Source: Streptomyces sp. TRM68416 (GTDB taxonomy: Bacteria > Actinomycetota > Actinomycetes > Streptomycetales > Streptomycetaceae). Taken from it: DNA of 64,000 nt. This document shows, piece after piece, positions 26,321 to 35,061 of this stretch (position 1 is the first letter of the stretch; every line of letters starts with the position of its first letter). Made by a program: the position numbers and the translations under genes. The notes under the pieces were generated by a model. It worked only from the letters and a program-made list of their open reading frames with translations. It searched no databases and had not been told where the DNA came from. The stretch spans positions 1-64,000 of the forward strand of contig NZ_JACVWU010000028.1 of NCBI RefSeq assembly GCF_014596915.1. Reading direction: 5' to 3'.

Positions 26321-26326
26321 TACGAT
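26321..26326 (+). promoter_or_regulatory. Likely -10 hexamer for a leaderless transcript
   Basis: TACGAT ends eight bases before the GTG at 26335. There is no Shine-Dalgarno sequence, so transcription probably starts at or next to the start codon. Confidence 0.5.
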
Positions 26327-26334
26327 CCCGTTCT

Positions 26335-26571
26335 GTGAACCGCGAAGTGACTCTGCCTCTGATCGTCGACGACCGCGGGACCTTGCAGGTGTCCGCGGCC
26401 GATGTGAGCAAGCTGCTGCGGACGGTGGGCGGCCGGTGGCTGCATCTGGTGGAGGCCGGGGAGGACGGGCTCGACGAGGACACGGTCGCCGCGCTGACGA
26501 TCGAACTGGCGAAGCTCGCCGACCGCATCGACGTGGCGTGCATCGCGCACAGCAGCGGAGGGACGGCTTAG
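26335..26571 (+). CDS. Small conserved streptomycete protein (DUF6213-like)
   Basis: The 78-residue acidic protein starts at GTG (VNREVTLPLIVDDRGTLQV) and has alternating strand and helix (SKLLRTVGGRWLHLVEAG; TVAALTIELAKLADRIDV). I associate this pattern with DUF6213, without firm proof. No ribosome site is present and a -10-like hexamer lies directly upstream, so translation is probably leaderless. Its stop codon overlaps that of the convergent TenA-like gene. Function unknown. Confidence 0.65.
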   Translation: MNREVTLPLIVDDRGTLQVSAADVSKLLRTVGGRWLHLVEAGEDGLDEDTVAALTIELAKLADRIDVACIAHSSGGTA

Positions 26572-27152
26572 GCCGACTGCAGCAACGTCCGCCAGAACAT
26601 CCCCTCGTACTCCTGGAGGAGACGGCCGTAGCGGCGCGCCCGCTCCTGGTCCGGCCGGGCCGACCGCAGCGCGGCGCTCGCCCGCCGCTCCAGTTCCGGT
26701 GACGGTTCGGCGAAGAAGTCGAAGAAGGCGCAGGCCTCGTCCGGGAAGCCGTAGTGGTCGCGCAGGGCGCGGGCGACAGTCGCGCAGTAACCGCCCCATT
26801 CGGCGAAGTTGGCGGTCAGCGCCACCAGCACGTCGGCGGGCGCGCCGTTCAGGGCCAGCCAGGCCACGTACGCGGGGTAGGCCTGGCAGCCCGCCAGCGG
26901 CTCGTGGTCGCCGGTGGCGTCGGGGCCGCAGGCCGCGGCGAACGCCTCCAGGTGTCCGGCCGCCAGGGTCTCGCCCTCCGCGAGCAGGGCGAAGAACGCG
27001 GCCGTCTCCGGTTCTTCGACGGCGCGCTGCGCCAGGTGCCGGAAGGAGCGCCGGTCCGCGGCGATGACCAGGCGCTGTTCCCGGGCGAGGGCGGCGAGTA
27101 CGGCCCGGTCGGCCTTGCCCCGGTCGATCAGCGGCACCAGTGGGTTGGTCAT
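26568..27152 (-). CDS. TenA/THI-4 family protein
   Basis: This 194-residue all-helical protein has the heme-oxygenase-like fold of TenA proteins, with acidic and aromatic residues in the core (CQAYPAYVAWLA, FAEWGGYCATVARAL, CAFFDFFAEP). Classical TenA is a thiaminase II with an active-site Cys; here Cys residues occur in GCQAYP and WGGYCA. No thiamine gene is nearby, and many TenA-like proteins have other roles (PqqC, coenzyme or toxin functions), so no pathway is assigned. Its stop overlaps the preceding convergent gene. Confidence 0.75.
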   Translation of the reverse strand: MTNPLVPLIDRGKADRAVLAALAREQRLVIAADRRSFRHLAQRAVEEPETAAFFALLAEGETLAAGHLEAFAAACGPDATGDHEPLAGCQAYPAYVAWLALNGAPADVLVALTANFAEWGGYCATVARALRDHYGFPDEACAFFDFFAEPSPELERRASAALRSARPDQERARRYGRLLQEYEGMFWRTLLQSA

Positions 27153-27297
27153 CGCGGAGCCTCCGTCGGTCCGGGTGCGCGGTTACTGCTCCGAGCCTGG
27201 CACGGGTCCCCGATACGGAGTAGTCCCGCGCGAGATCGTCGCCCTCTCGGGTGATTGTGGACTGGACCACTCTCTGAGGCGAAAGCAGGCACGGTTC

Positions 27298-28362
27298 ATG
27301 GCGACTTTGTGCAGACCCTCGGTGTCCGTTCCGGAGCACGTGATCACGATGGAGGAGACGCTGGAGCTGGCGGCCTCCCGCCACGCCGACCATCCCCAAC
27401 TTCCGCTGGCGCTCCGGCTGATCGAGAACACGGGGGTACGCACCCGGCACATCGTGCAGCCCATCGAGGAGACCCTGAGACACCCCGGCTTCGAGGACCG
27501 CAACAAGATCTACGTGGCGGAGGCGAAGGCCAGGGTCCCGTCCGTGGTCCAGCGGGCGCTCGACGACGCGGAGCTGCTCACCAGCGACATCGACGTGATC
27601 ATCTACGTGTCGTGCACGGGGTTCATGATGCCCTCGCTGACGGCCTGGCTGATCAACGAGATGGGCTTCGAGGCCACCACCCGCCAACTGCCCATAGCCC
27701 AGCTGGGCTGCGCGGCCGGCGGCGCGGCCATCAACCGGGCGCACGACTTCTGCACGGCCTACCCCGAGGCCAACGTGCTCATCGTGGCCTGCGAGTTCTG
27801 CTCGCTGTGCTACCAGCCCACCGATCTCGGCGTCGGCTCGCTGCTCTCCAACGGCCTGTTCGGCGACGGCATCGCGGCCGCCGTGGTGCGCGGCCGGGGC
27901 GGCGAGGGCATCCGCCTGGAGCGCAACGGCTCGTACCTGATCCCCAAGACCGAGGAGTGGATCATGTACGACGTCCGGGCCACCGGGTTCCACTTCCTGC
28001 TGGACAAGCGGGTGCCCGCCACCATGGAGCCGCTCGCCCCGGCGCTCCAGGACCTCGCGGGCCTGCACGGCTGGGACGCCGCCGACCTTGACTTCTACAT
28101 AGTCCACGCGGGCGGCCCTCGAATACTCGACGACCTCAGCACGTTCCTCCAGGTCGACCCGCACGCCTTCCGCTTCAGCCGGGCCACGCTCACCGAGTAC
28201 GGCAACATCGCCAGCGCCGTCGTCCTGGACGCGCTGCGCCGGCTCTTCGACGAGGGCGGTGCCCGGGAACGGGCGCGCGGGCTGCTCGCCGGCTTCGGGC
28301 CCGGCATCACCGCCGAGATGGCCCTGGGCCGCTGGCACCGTACGGACGAAGAGGCGGCATGA
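27298..28362 (+). CDS. rppA: Type III polyketide synthase, 1,3,6,8-tetrahydroxynaphthalene synthase
   Basis: This 354-residue chalcone-synthase-fold enzyme has the catalytic Cys138 in QLGCAAGGAAIN, a His in FYIVHAGGPRILDDL and Asn in LTEYGNIASAV. These match RppA, which condenses five malonyl-CoA to tetrahydroxynaphthalene; this oxidises to flaviolin. It is the first gene of a three-gene operon with a P450 (ATGA overlap) and a cupin oxygenase, the arrangement that gives flaviolin oligomers and the brown pigment of streptomycetes. The preceding frame lacks a ribosome site except AGGC near the ATG. Confidence 0.95.
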   Translation: MATLCRPSVSVPEHVITMEETLELAASRHADHPQLPLALRLIENTGVRTRHIVQPIEETLRHPGFEDRNKIYVAEAKARVPSVVQRALDDAELLTSDIDVIIYVSCTGFMMPSLTAWLINEMGFEATTRQLPIAQLGCAAGGAAINRAHDFCTAYPEANVLIVACEFCSLCYQPTDLGVGSLLSNGLFGDGIAAAVVRGRGGEGIRLERNGSYLIPKTEEWIMYDVRATGFHFLLDKRVPATMEPLAPALQDLAGLHGWDAADLDFYIVHAGGPRILDDLSTFLQVDPHAFRFSRATLTEYGNIASAVVLDALRRLFDEGGARERARGLLAGFGPGITAEMALGRWHRTDEEAA

Positions 28363-29573
28363 GCGAAGAGACCCTGACCGAGATCCTCCCCCCGATCCGT
28401 TCCTGGCCCGCGCTCGACCTGAGCGGCGTCGACTTCGACCCGGTCCTCACCGAGCTGATGCGGGAGGGCCCGATCACCCGCATCCAGTTGCCCAACGGCG
28501 AGGGCTGGGCCTGGCTGGTCACCCGCTACGAGGATGTGCGCGCGGTGACCAACGACCCCCGCTTCTCCCGCGAGGCGGTCATGGACCGGCCGGTCACCCG
28601 GCTCGCCCCGCACTTCGTCCCGGCCCGCGGCGCGGTCGGCTTCCTGGACCCGCCCGACCACACCCGGCTGCGCCGCTCGGTGGCCGCCGCGTTCACCGCC
28701 AGGGGTGTGGAGCGGATCCGCGACAGGTCCCGCCGCCTGCTGGACGAACTGGTCGACGAGCTCCTGGGGGACGGTCCGCCCGCCGACCTCACCGCGGCCG
28801 TCCTGACGCCGTTCCCCATCGCGGTGATCTGCGAGCTGATGGGCGTACCGGCCGCCGACCACCACGTCATGCACACCTGGACCCAGCTGATCCTGTCCTC
28901 CGCGCACGGCGCCGACGTCAGCGAGCGGGCCAGGAACGAGATGGGCTCCTACTTCGCCGACCTCATCGGTCTGCGGGAGGGCGGCTCCGGCGAGGACGTC
29001 GCCTCGCTGCTGGGCGCCGCCGTGGGCCGGGGCGAGGTCACCCTGGAGGAGGCCGTGGGTCTCGCGGTGCTCCTCCAGATCGGCGGCGAGGCGGTCACCA
29101 ACAACAGCGGGCAGATGTTCTACCTCCTGCTGACCCGCCCGGCCCTGGCCGAACGCCTGCGCGCCGAGCCGGAGATCCGGCCCCGGGCCGTCGAGGAGCT
29201 GCTGCGCTACATCCCGCACCGCAACGCGGTGGGCCTGTCGCGGATCGCCACCGAGGACGTGGGCATCAGGGGCGTACGGATCCGGGCGGGGGACGCGATC
29301 TACGTCTCCTACCTGGCCGCCAACCGCGACCCGGAGGTCTTCCCCTACCCGGAGACCATCGACTTCTCGCGCAGCCCGAACCCGCATGTGGCGTTCGGCT
29401 TCGGCCCGCACTACTGCCCGGGCGGCATGCTGGCGCGTCTGGAGTCGCAGCTCCTGCTCGACGCGCTGCTGGACCGGGTCCCGGGACTGAGGCTGGCCGT
29501 GCCGCCGGAGAAGGTGCCCTTCAGGAAGGGCGCGTTGATCCGCGGGCCCGAAGCCCTGCCGGTGACGTGGTGA
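28359..29573 (+). CDS. Flaviolin-coupling cytochrome P450 (CYP158A type)
   Basis: The 404-residue P450 has heme-ligand Cys353 in FGFGPHYCPGG, ExxR in EELLRYIP and the I-helix IGGEAVTNNSGQM. The usual AGxxT becomes GGEAV, so the conserved Thr is replaced, exactly as known for CYP158A2. The sequence is very close to S. coelicolor CYP158A2 (biflaviolin synthase), as I remember it. It couples two or three flaviolin molecules by C-C bonds. It is translationally coupled to rppA. Confidence 0.93.
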   Translation: MSEETLTEILPPIRSWPALDLSGVDFDPVLTELMREGPITRIQLPNGEGWAWLVTRYEDVRAVTNDPRFSREAVMDRPVTRLAPHFVPARGAVGFLDPPDHTRLRRSVAAAFTARGVERIRDRSRRLLDELVDELLGDGPPADLTAAVLTPFPIAVICELMGVPAADHHVMHTWTQLILSSAHGADVSERARNEMGSYFADLIGLREGGSGEDVASLLGAAVGRGEVTLEEAVGLAVLLQIGGEAVTNNSGQMFYLLLTRPALAERLRAEPEIRPRAVEELLRYIPHRNAVGLSRIATEDVGIRGVRIRAGDAIYVSYLAANRDPEVFPYPETIDFSRSPNPHVAFGFGPHYCPGGMLARLESQLLLDALLDRVPGLRLAVPPEKVPFRKGALIRGPEALPVTW

Positions 29574-29580
29574 GCCCGCG

Positions 29581-30102
29581 ATGACGGCGACGGAAGGGCT
29601 GCTGGTGCCGCCCGGTCACGGCCGGGTGGTCCGGACGCCGGCCCAGCACGTGACCTTCAAGGTGACCGGCTCGCACTCGCGCACGGCGTCCACCTTCGAG
29701 GTGCTCGTGCCGCCCGGCTTCGACGTGGGCGCCCATGTGCACACCCGCAGCGAGGAGTTGTTCTACGTGCTGGAGGGCGAGCTGGACGTGCTCGCCTTCG
29801 AGCCGCGAGTCCGCACCCCCGACAACTGGCAGCGCTGGGAGTCGGGTTCGGGCAACAGGGTGGTACGGGCGACGCCGGGCACGGTGATCGTCGTACCGCC
29901 CGGCTGTCCGCACGCGTTCGCGAACCCGACCGGCGAGCCCGCCCGGATGTTCTTCCAGGCGAGCCCGCCGCCGGACCACGAGCACTACTTCGAGGAACTG
30001 CTGGAGATCCTGGGCAGCGGCGGCCCGCCGGACCACGCGGCGATCGAGGAGCTGCGCGCCCGGTACGACATCGAGCAGCTGACGCCGCTGCGCCATCGGT
30101 GA
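29581..30102 (+). CDS. Cupin monooxygenase of the flaviolin operon
   Basis: This 173-residue single-domain cupin has the metal motif HVHTRSEELFYVLEGELDV and the second PPGCPHAFANPTG. It follows the P450 by seven bases. The same position in S. coelicolor holds the cupin shown to oxidise tetrahydroxynaphthalene to flaviolin (momA), so the role is assigned by context and motif. The REP element follows directly after its stop. Confidence 0.82.
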   Translation: MTATEGLLVPPGHGRVVRTPAQHVTFKVTGSHSRTASTFEVLVPPGFDVGAHVHTRSEELFYVLEGELDVLAFEPRVRTPDNWQRWESGSGNRVVRATPGTVIVVPPGCPHAFANPTGEPARMFFQASPPPDHEHYFEELLEILGSGGPPDHAAIEELRARYDIEQLTPLRHR

Positions 30103-30133
30103 GCGGACCCGGCGCATTCGACTGCGGTTCGGC

Positions 30134-30178
30134 AGCGCCCCCAAAGGGGCGCGGGGAACTGCGCGACCGGCCACGACG
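30134..30178. repeat. REP-A element, copy 2
   Basis: The core GGGGCGCGGGGAACTGCGCG continues as ACCGGCCACGACGA, preceded by a GCGCCCCC...GGGGCGC hairpin. It sits between the convergent 3' ends of the cupin and acyl-CoA dehydrogenase genes and may act as a terminator. Confidence 0.8.
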
Positions 30179-30200
30179 AGCCCGCAGGCGAGCGGAGCGC

Positions 30201-31430
30201 TTACCGGATCGGCGTCCCGGAGAGCGTGCGGGCGATCACCAGCCGCTGGATCTCGCTGGTGCCCTCGAAGATCGTGTAGATCGCGGCGTCCCGGTGCATC
30301 CGCTCCACCGGGTACTCCCGCGTGTATCCGTTGCCGCCCAGGATCTGGATCGCCTGGCCGGTGACCTTCTTGGCCGTCTCGCTGGCGAACAGCTTGGACA
30401 TCGAGCCCTCGGCGGCGGTGAACGGCTTGCCGTTGACCGCCATCCAGGAGGCGCGCCAGACGAGCAGGCGCGCGGCGTCGATCGACGTGCGCATGTCGGC
30501 GAGCTGGAAGGCGACGCCCTGGTTGTCGATGATCGGGCGGCCGAACTGCTCGCGGGTCGTGGCGTATTCGAGGGCGACCTCGTACGCGGCGCGGGCCGTG
30601 CCGACGGCCATGGCACCGACGGCGGGGCGGCTCGCCTCGAACGTGGCCATCGCCGCGTTCTTCACGCGCTCACCGCCGGAGGCCTTGGCCCGCTCGCGGG
30701 CCCGGGCCAGGCGCTCGTCCAGCTTCTCCTTGCCGCCGAGCAGGCAGGAGCCGGGGACGCGGACGTCCTCCAGGACGACCTCGGCGGTGTGCGAGGCGCG
30801 GATGCCGTGCTTCTTGAACTTCTGCCCCTGGGACAGGCCCGGCGTGTTCGGCGGGACGATGAAGGACGCGTGGCCCTTGGAGCCGAGCTCCGGGTCGACG
30901 ACGGCGACGACGACATGGACGTTGGCGATGCCGCCGTTGGTCGCCCAGGTCTTCGTCCCGTTGAGGACCCACTCGTCCTTGGCCTCGTCGTAGACGGCAC
31001 GCGTGCGCATGGAGGCCACGTCGGAACCGGCGTCCGGCTCGGAGGAGCAGAAGGCGGCGACCTTGACGTCGTTGGCATCGCCGTACATCTGGGGGATCCA
31101 GGTGCCGATCTGTTCCTCGGTGCCGTTGGCGAGGACGCCGACGGCGGCCAGGCCGGTGCCGACGATCGACAGGGCGATGCCCGCGTCGCCCCAGAACAGC
31201 TCCTCCATGGCCATCGGAATGCCGAGGCCGGTGGGGTCGAAGTACTGCTGGGCGTAGAAGTCGAGCGAGTAGATGCCGACCTTGGCGGCCTCCTGGATGA
31301 CCGGCCAGGGAGTCTCCTCACGCTCGTCCCATTCGGCGGCCGCGGGGCGGATGACGTCGGCGGCGAAGCCGTGCAGCCAGTCCCGCACCTCCTTCTGTTC
31401 GTCGTTGAGCTCCATGGTGAACTCGGCCAT
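30201..31430 (-). CDS. Acyl-CoA dehydrogenase
   Basis: The 409-residue ACAD starts at the ATG at 31430 after GGAGGGG. It has the substrate-binding CSSEPDAGSDVASMRT, WVLNGTKTWATNGG and the C-terminal catalytic region YTIFEGTSEIQRL. This closely fits homotetrameric short/medium-chain ACADs of actinobacteria (branched-chain type AcdH is possible). It is divergent from a TetR regulator whose palindromic operator covers its promoter, so it is probably derepressed by an acyl-CoA ligand. Confidence 0.87.
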   Translation of the reverse strand: MAEFTMELNDEQKEVRDWLHGFAADVIRPAAAEWDEREETPWPVIQEAAKVGIYSLDFYAQQYFDPTGLGIPMAMEELFWGDAGIALSIVGTGLAAVGVLANGTEEQIGTWIPQMYGDANDVKVAAFCSSEPDAGSDVASMRTRAVYDEAKDEWVLNGTKTWATNGGIANVHVVVAVVDPELGSKGHASFIVPPNTPGLSQGQKFKKHGIRASHTAEVVLEDVRVPGSCLLGGKEKLDERLARARERAKASGGERVKNAAMATFEASRPAVGAMAVGTARAAYEVALEYATTREQFGRPIIDNQGVAFQLADMRTSIDAARLLVWRASWMAVNGKPFTAAEGSMSKLFASETAKKVTGQAIQILGGNGYTREYPVERMHRDAAIYTIFEGTSEIQRLVIARTLSGTPIR

Positions 31431-31453
31431 GTCCCCTCCAGCGGCGGCGCACG

Positions 31454-31488
31454 TGCATGTTACTAGCGGTAACATGCAGTCTGTTACC
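31454..31488. promoter_or_regulatory. TetR operator between ACAD and tetR
   Basis: TGCATGTTAC (31454-31463) and GTAACATGCA (31469-31478) form a perfect 10-bp inverted repeat with a 5-bp spacer. GGTAAC (31468-31473) and GTTACC (31483-31488) make a second overlapping repeat with a 9-bp spacer. Confidence 0.7.
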
Positions 31489-31604
31489 GGTGGGTAGGAA
31501 AAGTCAACTCCCGATGACCGCTCGGCAGCCCGTTCGATGCGGAGGACGTGTTGAGTGTTAGTTTGCGCAGGCGTCACCGAAACTGCACGGGTGGGGAGAG
31601 GCAC

Positions 31605-32249
31605 ATGGACACCACACAGCGGACCGATCAGCAGAGATCCGCCGACCGCCGCCGGCGCGAGCTGCTGGAGGCGGCCGACCGGGTGGTGCTGCGGGACGGC
31701 CCGCAGGCCTCGATGAACGCCATCGCGGCGGAGGCCGGAATCACCAAGCCGATCCTCTATCGGCACTTCGGCGACAAGGGCGGACTCTACGCCGCCCTGG
31801 CCAAGCGTCACACGGACGCGCTCCTGGACTCCCTGCGCGCCGCGCTGGACGCTCCGGCGGAGCGACGGGAACGGGTGGAGTCCACCCTGGACACCTACCT
31901 CGCGGCCATCGAGGCGCGCCCCCAGGTCTACCGGTTCCTGATGCACCCGGCGGACGGCGGCCAGCCCGCGGACCAGGGCTTCGACGTCGGCAAGCACAGC
32001 GCGCCGCTGCTCCGCAGGATGGGCGAGGAGCTGGCGCAGGTCATCGAGGAGCGGGTGGACCTCGGACCCGGAAGCCAGCAGCTGGCCCGGGTGTGGGGGC
32101 ACGGCATCGTCGGGATGATGCACGCGGCGGGTGACTGGTGGCTGGGGGAACGGCCGTGTTCCCGGGCCGAGTTGGTGCGGAGTCTTGCGGATCTGCTGTG
32201 GGGGCGGCTTGCGGCGGCGGGGGACAGGATCGGCGGTCCGGGGTTCTGA
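31605..32249 (+). CDS. TetR-family regulator
   Basis: The 214-residue protein starts at the ATG at 31605, with GGGGAGAG upstream. The N-terminal domain has the TetR helix-turn-helix (MNAIAAEAGITKPILYRHFGDKGGLYAALA), and the rest is the helical ligand domain. It is divergent from an acyl-CoA dehydrogenase, and the shared region carries two overlapping inverted repeats. It probably represses both genes and senses an acyl-CoA (inference). Confidence 0.88.
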   Translation: MDTTQRTDQQRSADRRRRELLEAADRVVLRDGPQASMNAIAAEAGITKPILYRHFGDKGGLYAALAKRHTDALLDSLRAALDAPAERRERVESTLDTYLAAIEARPQVYRFLMHPADGGQPADQGFDVGKHSAPLLRRMGEELAQVIEERVDLGPGSQQLARVWGHGIVGMMHAAGDWWLGERPCSRAELVRSLADLLWGRLAAAGDRIGGPGF

Positions 32250-32278
32250 CGGTTGTTCGCCGTCCGCGGGTCGGTGGG

Positions 32279-32332
32279 GGCTGGTCGCGCCCACGCGGCG
32301 GAGCCGCACATCAATACAGCCCCGTGCCCCTG
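32279..32332. repeat. REP-B element, copy 1
   Basis: CTGGTCGCGC is followed by GCGGCGGAGCCGCACATCAA and a TACAGCCCCGTGCCCC-like end. The inner GCGGC-GGA-GCCGC hairpin is what separates REP-B from REP-A. It lies between the convergent ends of tetR and def. Confidence 0.75.
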
Positions 32333-32343
32333 GGTACGTGCAC

Positions 32344-32883
32344 TCACCGGCGCCACGAAGCTCGCGTCACCTGTCGCATCAGCCTCCTGTGCCGCCAACC
32401 CGTCACACGGTCCGCGTACACCTTCCCTTCCAAGTGGTCGCACTCATGCTGGAGGCAGCGGGCGAAGAAGCCCGTCCCATGCACCCGCACCGGCTCCCCC
32501 GTCATCGTGAATCCCTCGACGACGGCGTGGTCGTACCGTTCCGTCCCCGCTTCGAGTCCGGGCAGGGACAGACAGCCCTCCGGCCCCCGGAGCACCACCC
32601 CGTCGGTCTCCACCAACCGCGGGTTCACCACGTGCCCCAGGTGCCGCACGTCCTCGTCGTCGGGGCAGTCGTAGACGAACACCCGCAACGCCTCGCCGAC
32701 TTGGTTCGCCGCCAGGCCCACGCCCTGCGCCGCGTACATGGTCGCGAACAGGTCCTCGACGAGGGTGACGAGTTCGGGACCGAAGTCGCTGACGTCCTTG
32801 CAGGGTGCGTGCAGAAGCGGGTCACCGAGCAGGGTGAGGGGCCGGACACGCCCGCGGGCGCCCGGAATGGAACCGTGTCGCAT
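32344..32883 (-). CDS. def: Peptide deformylase
   Basis: This 179-residue enzyme has all three deformylase motifs: GVGLAANQVG, EGCLSLPG and QHECDHLEG, which bind the catalytic metal through Cys and two His and supply the Glu. It removes the formyl group from nascent proteins. It is divergent from murT. A TAACCT hexamer (minus strand, 32891-32896) lies seven bases before the ATG with no ribosome site, so the mRNA is probably leaderless. Streptomycetes carry several def genes, so this copy may not be the essential one. Confidence 0.92.
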   Translation of the reverse strand: MRHGSIPGARGRVRPLTLLGDPLLHAPCKDVSDFGPELVTLVEDLFATMYAAQGVGLAANQVGEALRVFVYDCPDDEDVRHLGHVVNPRLVETDGVVLRGPEGCLSLPGLEAGTERYDHAVVEGFTMTGEPVRVHGTGFFARCLQHECDHLEGKVYADRVTGWRHRRLMRQVTRASWRR

Positions 32884-32996
32884 GGCGGCAAGGTTACGGC
32901 CGATTCGGGAGTGCGAATGGATCTCGATAGGCTGACCACCTACCACGTTGCCGTCAGGCAGAGGCGCGGCGCGTACGCAAGGAGGATCGAGGACTG

Positions 32997-34235
32997 ATGG
33001 CAGGCAACTCGGACCCGCTCTCGCCGCGGGCCAAGATCGCCGTAACCGCGGGCAAGGCGGTCGCGGCGGCATCCCGCGCCGCGGGGCGCGGCAGCGGTTC
33101 GGTGATCGGCGGCCGGGTCGCGCTCAAGCTCGACCCCGACCTCCTCGCCCGGCTCGCCCAGAACCTGGACGTCGTCCTGGTGTCGGCGACCAACGGCAAG
33201 ACCACGACCACCCGGCTGATCGCGGAGGCGCTCAGGGCCGCGGGCCCGGTCGTGTCGAACGCGCTCGGCGCCAACATGCCGGCCGGCATCACCTCCGCCC
33301 TCGCGGGCGGTTCGGAGTCCCGGTACGGCGTCATCGAGGTCGACGAGAAGTACCTCGCCGGTGTCGCCCGGGACACCGCCCCCAAGTGCATCGCACTGCT
33401 GAACCTCTCCCGCGACCAGTTGGACCGCGCGGCCGAGACCCGCATGCTCGCGGAGAACTGGCGCGAGGGGCTGGCCGGGTCCAAGGCGGTCATCGTCGCC
33501 AACGCCGACGACCCGCTCGTCGTCTGGGCCGCCTCCTCCTCCCCCAACGTGATCTGGGTCGCCGCCGGGCAGATGTGGAAGGACGACGCCTGGTCCTGCC
33601 CGTCCTGCGGCGGTGTGATGCAGCGCCCCGGCGACGACTGGTTCTGCGGCGAGTGCGGCTTCCGCCGTCCCACGCCGAGCTGGGCGCTCTCCGGCGACCA
33701 CGTCCTGGACCCGCACGGATCCGCGTGGCCCATCCACCTCCAGCTGCCCGGCCGCGCCAACAAGGCCAACGCCGCCTCCTCGGCCGCCGTGGCCGCCGTG
33801 TTCGGGGTGCCGCCGCAGGTCGCCCTGGAGCGCATGTACCAGGTGCAGGCCGTCGCGGGACGCTACGACGTCGTGCAGTTCCAGGGCCGTGACCTCCGGC
33901 TGCTGCTCGCGAAGAACCCGGCGGGCTGGCTCGAAACGTTCAGCCTGATCGATCCGCCGCCCACGCCGGTCATCCTCTCGGTGAACGCGCGCGGCGCCGA
34001 CGGCACCGACACCTCCTGGCTGTGGGACGTCGACTACACGCGTCTGACCGGTCATCCGATCTGCGTCATCGGCGACCGGAAGCTGGACCTCGCGGTGCGG
34101 CTGGAGGTCGCGAACCAGCAGTTCCAGGTCTGCGAGAACCTCGACCAGGCGGTGCAACTGTGCCCGCCCGGCCGGATCGAGGTCATCGCCAACTACACCG
34201 CCTTCCAGGACCTGCGCCGCCGCGTCGGCAACTGA
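32997..34235 (+). CDS. murT: Lipid II isoglutaminyl synthase, MurT subunit
   Basis: The 412-residue Mur-ligase-like protein has the P-loop SATNGKTTTTRL, the Mur-type NLSRDQLDR, an internal Cys4 zinc ribbon (CPSC and CGEC) and the C-terminal DUF1727 domain. MurT binds ATP and, with GatD, amidates D-Glu of lipid II to D-isoglutamine. gatD follows after 17 bp. A likely TAGGCT -10 box lies at 32928-32933. GAGGATCGAGGACTG precedes the ATG, giving AGGA seven bases upstream. Confidence 0.95.
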   Translation: MAGNSDPLSPRAKIAVTAGKAVAAASRAAGRGSGSVIGGRVALKLDPDLLARLAQNLDVVLVSATNGKTTTTRLIAEALRAAGPVVSNALGANMPAGITSALAGGSESRYGVIEVDEKYLAGVARDTAPKCIALLNLSRDQLDRAAETRMLAENWREGLAGSKAVIVANADDPLVVWAASSSPNVIWVAAGQMWKDDAWSCPSCGGVMQRPGDDWFCGECGFRRPTPSWALSGDHVLDPHGSAWPIHLQLPGRANKANAASSAAVAAVFGVPPQVALERMYQVQAVAGRYDVVQFQGRDLRLLLAKNPAGWLETFSLIDPPPTPVILSVNARGADGTDTSWLWDVDYTRLTGHPICVIGDRKLDLAVRLEVANQQFQVCENLDQAVQLCPPGRIEVIANYTAFQDLRRRVGN

Positions 34236-34252
34236 CATCTCAGGGGACTTTT

Positions 34253-34981
34253 GTGAGCGACAACCAGCTGCGGGTCGTCTGGATCTACCCGGACCTGCTC
34301 AGCACGTACGGCGACCAGGGCAACGTCCTCGTCGTGGAGCGCCGCGCGCGCCAGCGCGGCCTGGACGTGGCCCGCCTCGACGTGCGCAGCGACCAGCCGA
34401 TCCCCACCTCCGGGGACATCTACCTGATCGGCGGCGGCGAGGACCGTCCGCAGCGGCTCGCGGCCGAGCGGCTGCGCCGGGACGGCGGTCTGCACCGGGC
34501 CGTCGGCAACGGCGCGATCGTCTTCTCGGTGTGCGCCGGCTACCAGATCCTCGGCCACGAGTTCATCAACGACCTCGGCCAGCGCGAGCCCGGCCTCGGT
34601 CTGCTGGACGTGGTGTCCGTGCGCGGCGAGGGCGAGCGGTGCGTCGGCGACGTGCTCGCGGACATCGACCCGCGGCTCGGGCTGCCGCCGCTGACCGGCT
34701 TCGAGAACCACCAGGGCGTCACCCACCTCGGCCCGACGGCCCGCCCGTTCGCCCAGGTCAAGCTCGGGAAGGGCAACGGCACGGGCGACGGCACGGAGGG
34801 CGCGTACAACGACACGGTCTTCGGCACGTACATGCACGGCCCGGTGCTCGCGCGCAACCCGCTCATCGCCGACCTGCTGCTGAAGCTGGCGCTCGACGTG
34901 AACGCGCTGCCGCCGACCGACGACCGCTGGTACGAGGCGCTCCGCAACGAGCGCATCGCGGCTGCGCAGCAGCCTGCGTGA
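34253..34981 (+). CDS. gatD: Lipid II isoglutaminyl synthase, GatD glutaminase subunit
   Basis: This 242-residue class I glutaminase (CobB/CobQ type) has the nucleophile Cys94 in FSVCAGYQILG and the active-site His in GTYMHGPVLARNP. It feeds ammonia to MurT for lipid II amidation. It starts with GTG after CAGGGGA. The last codons (AAAQQPA) fall inside a 26-bp tandem repeat that continues past the stop, so the C-terminus may vary between strains. Confidence 0.93.
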   Translation: MSDNQLRVVWIYPDLLSTYGDQGNVLVVERRARQRGLDVARLDVRSDQPIPTSGDIYLIGGGEDRPQRLAAERLRRDGGLHRAVGNGAIVFSVCAGYQILGHEFINDLGQREPGLGLLDVVSVRGEGERCVGDVLADIDPRLGLPPLTGFENHQGVTHLGPTARPFAQVKLGKGNGTGDGTEGAYNDTVFGTYMHGPVLARNPLIADLLLKLALDVNALPPTDDRWYEALRNERIAAAQQPA

Positions 34982-35061
34982 GCACAGTTGCGCAGCAGCC
35001 TGCGTGAGTACAGCTGCGCAGCAGCCTGCGTGAGCACAGTTGCGCAGCAGCCTGCGTGAGC
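34964..35061. repeat. 26-bp tandem repeat, about 3.8 copies
   Basis: Copies of GCGCAGCAGCCTGCGTGAGC plus ACAGTT start at 34964, 34990, 35016 and 35042. Copy 1 holds the gatD stop codon. Each unit contains a CGCAG-CAGC-CTGCG hairpin. Confidence 0.9.

Noticed and set aside
34964..35061. CRISPR array
   Set aside because: Repeats are directly tandem with no unique spacers and there are no cas genes.
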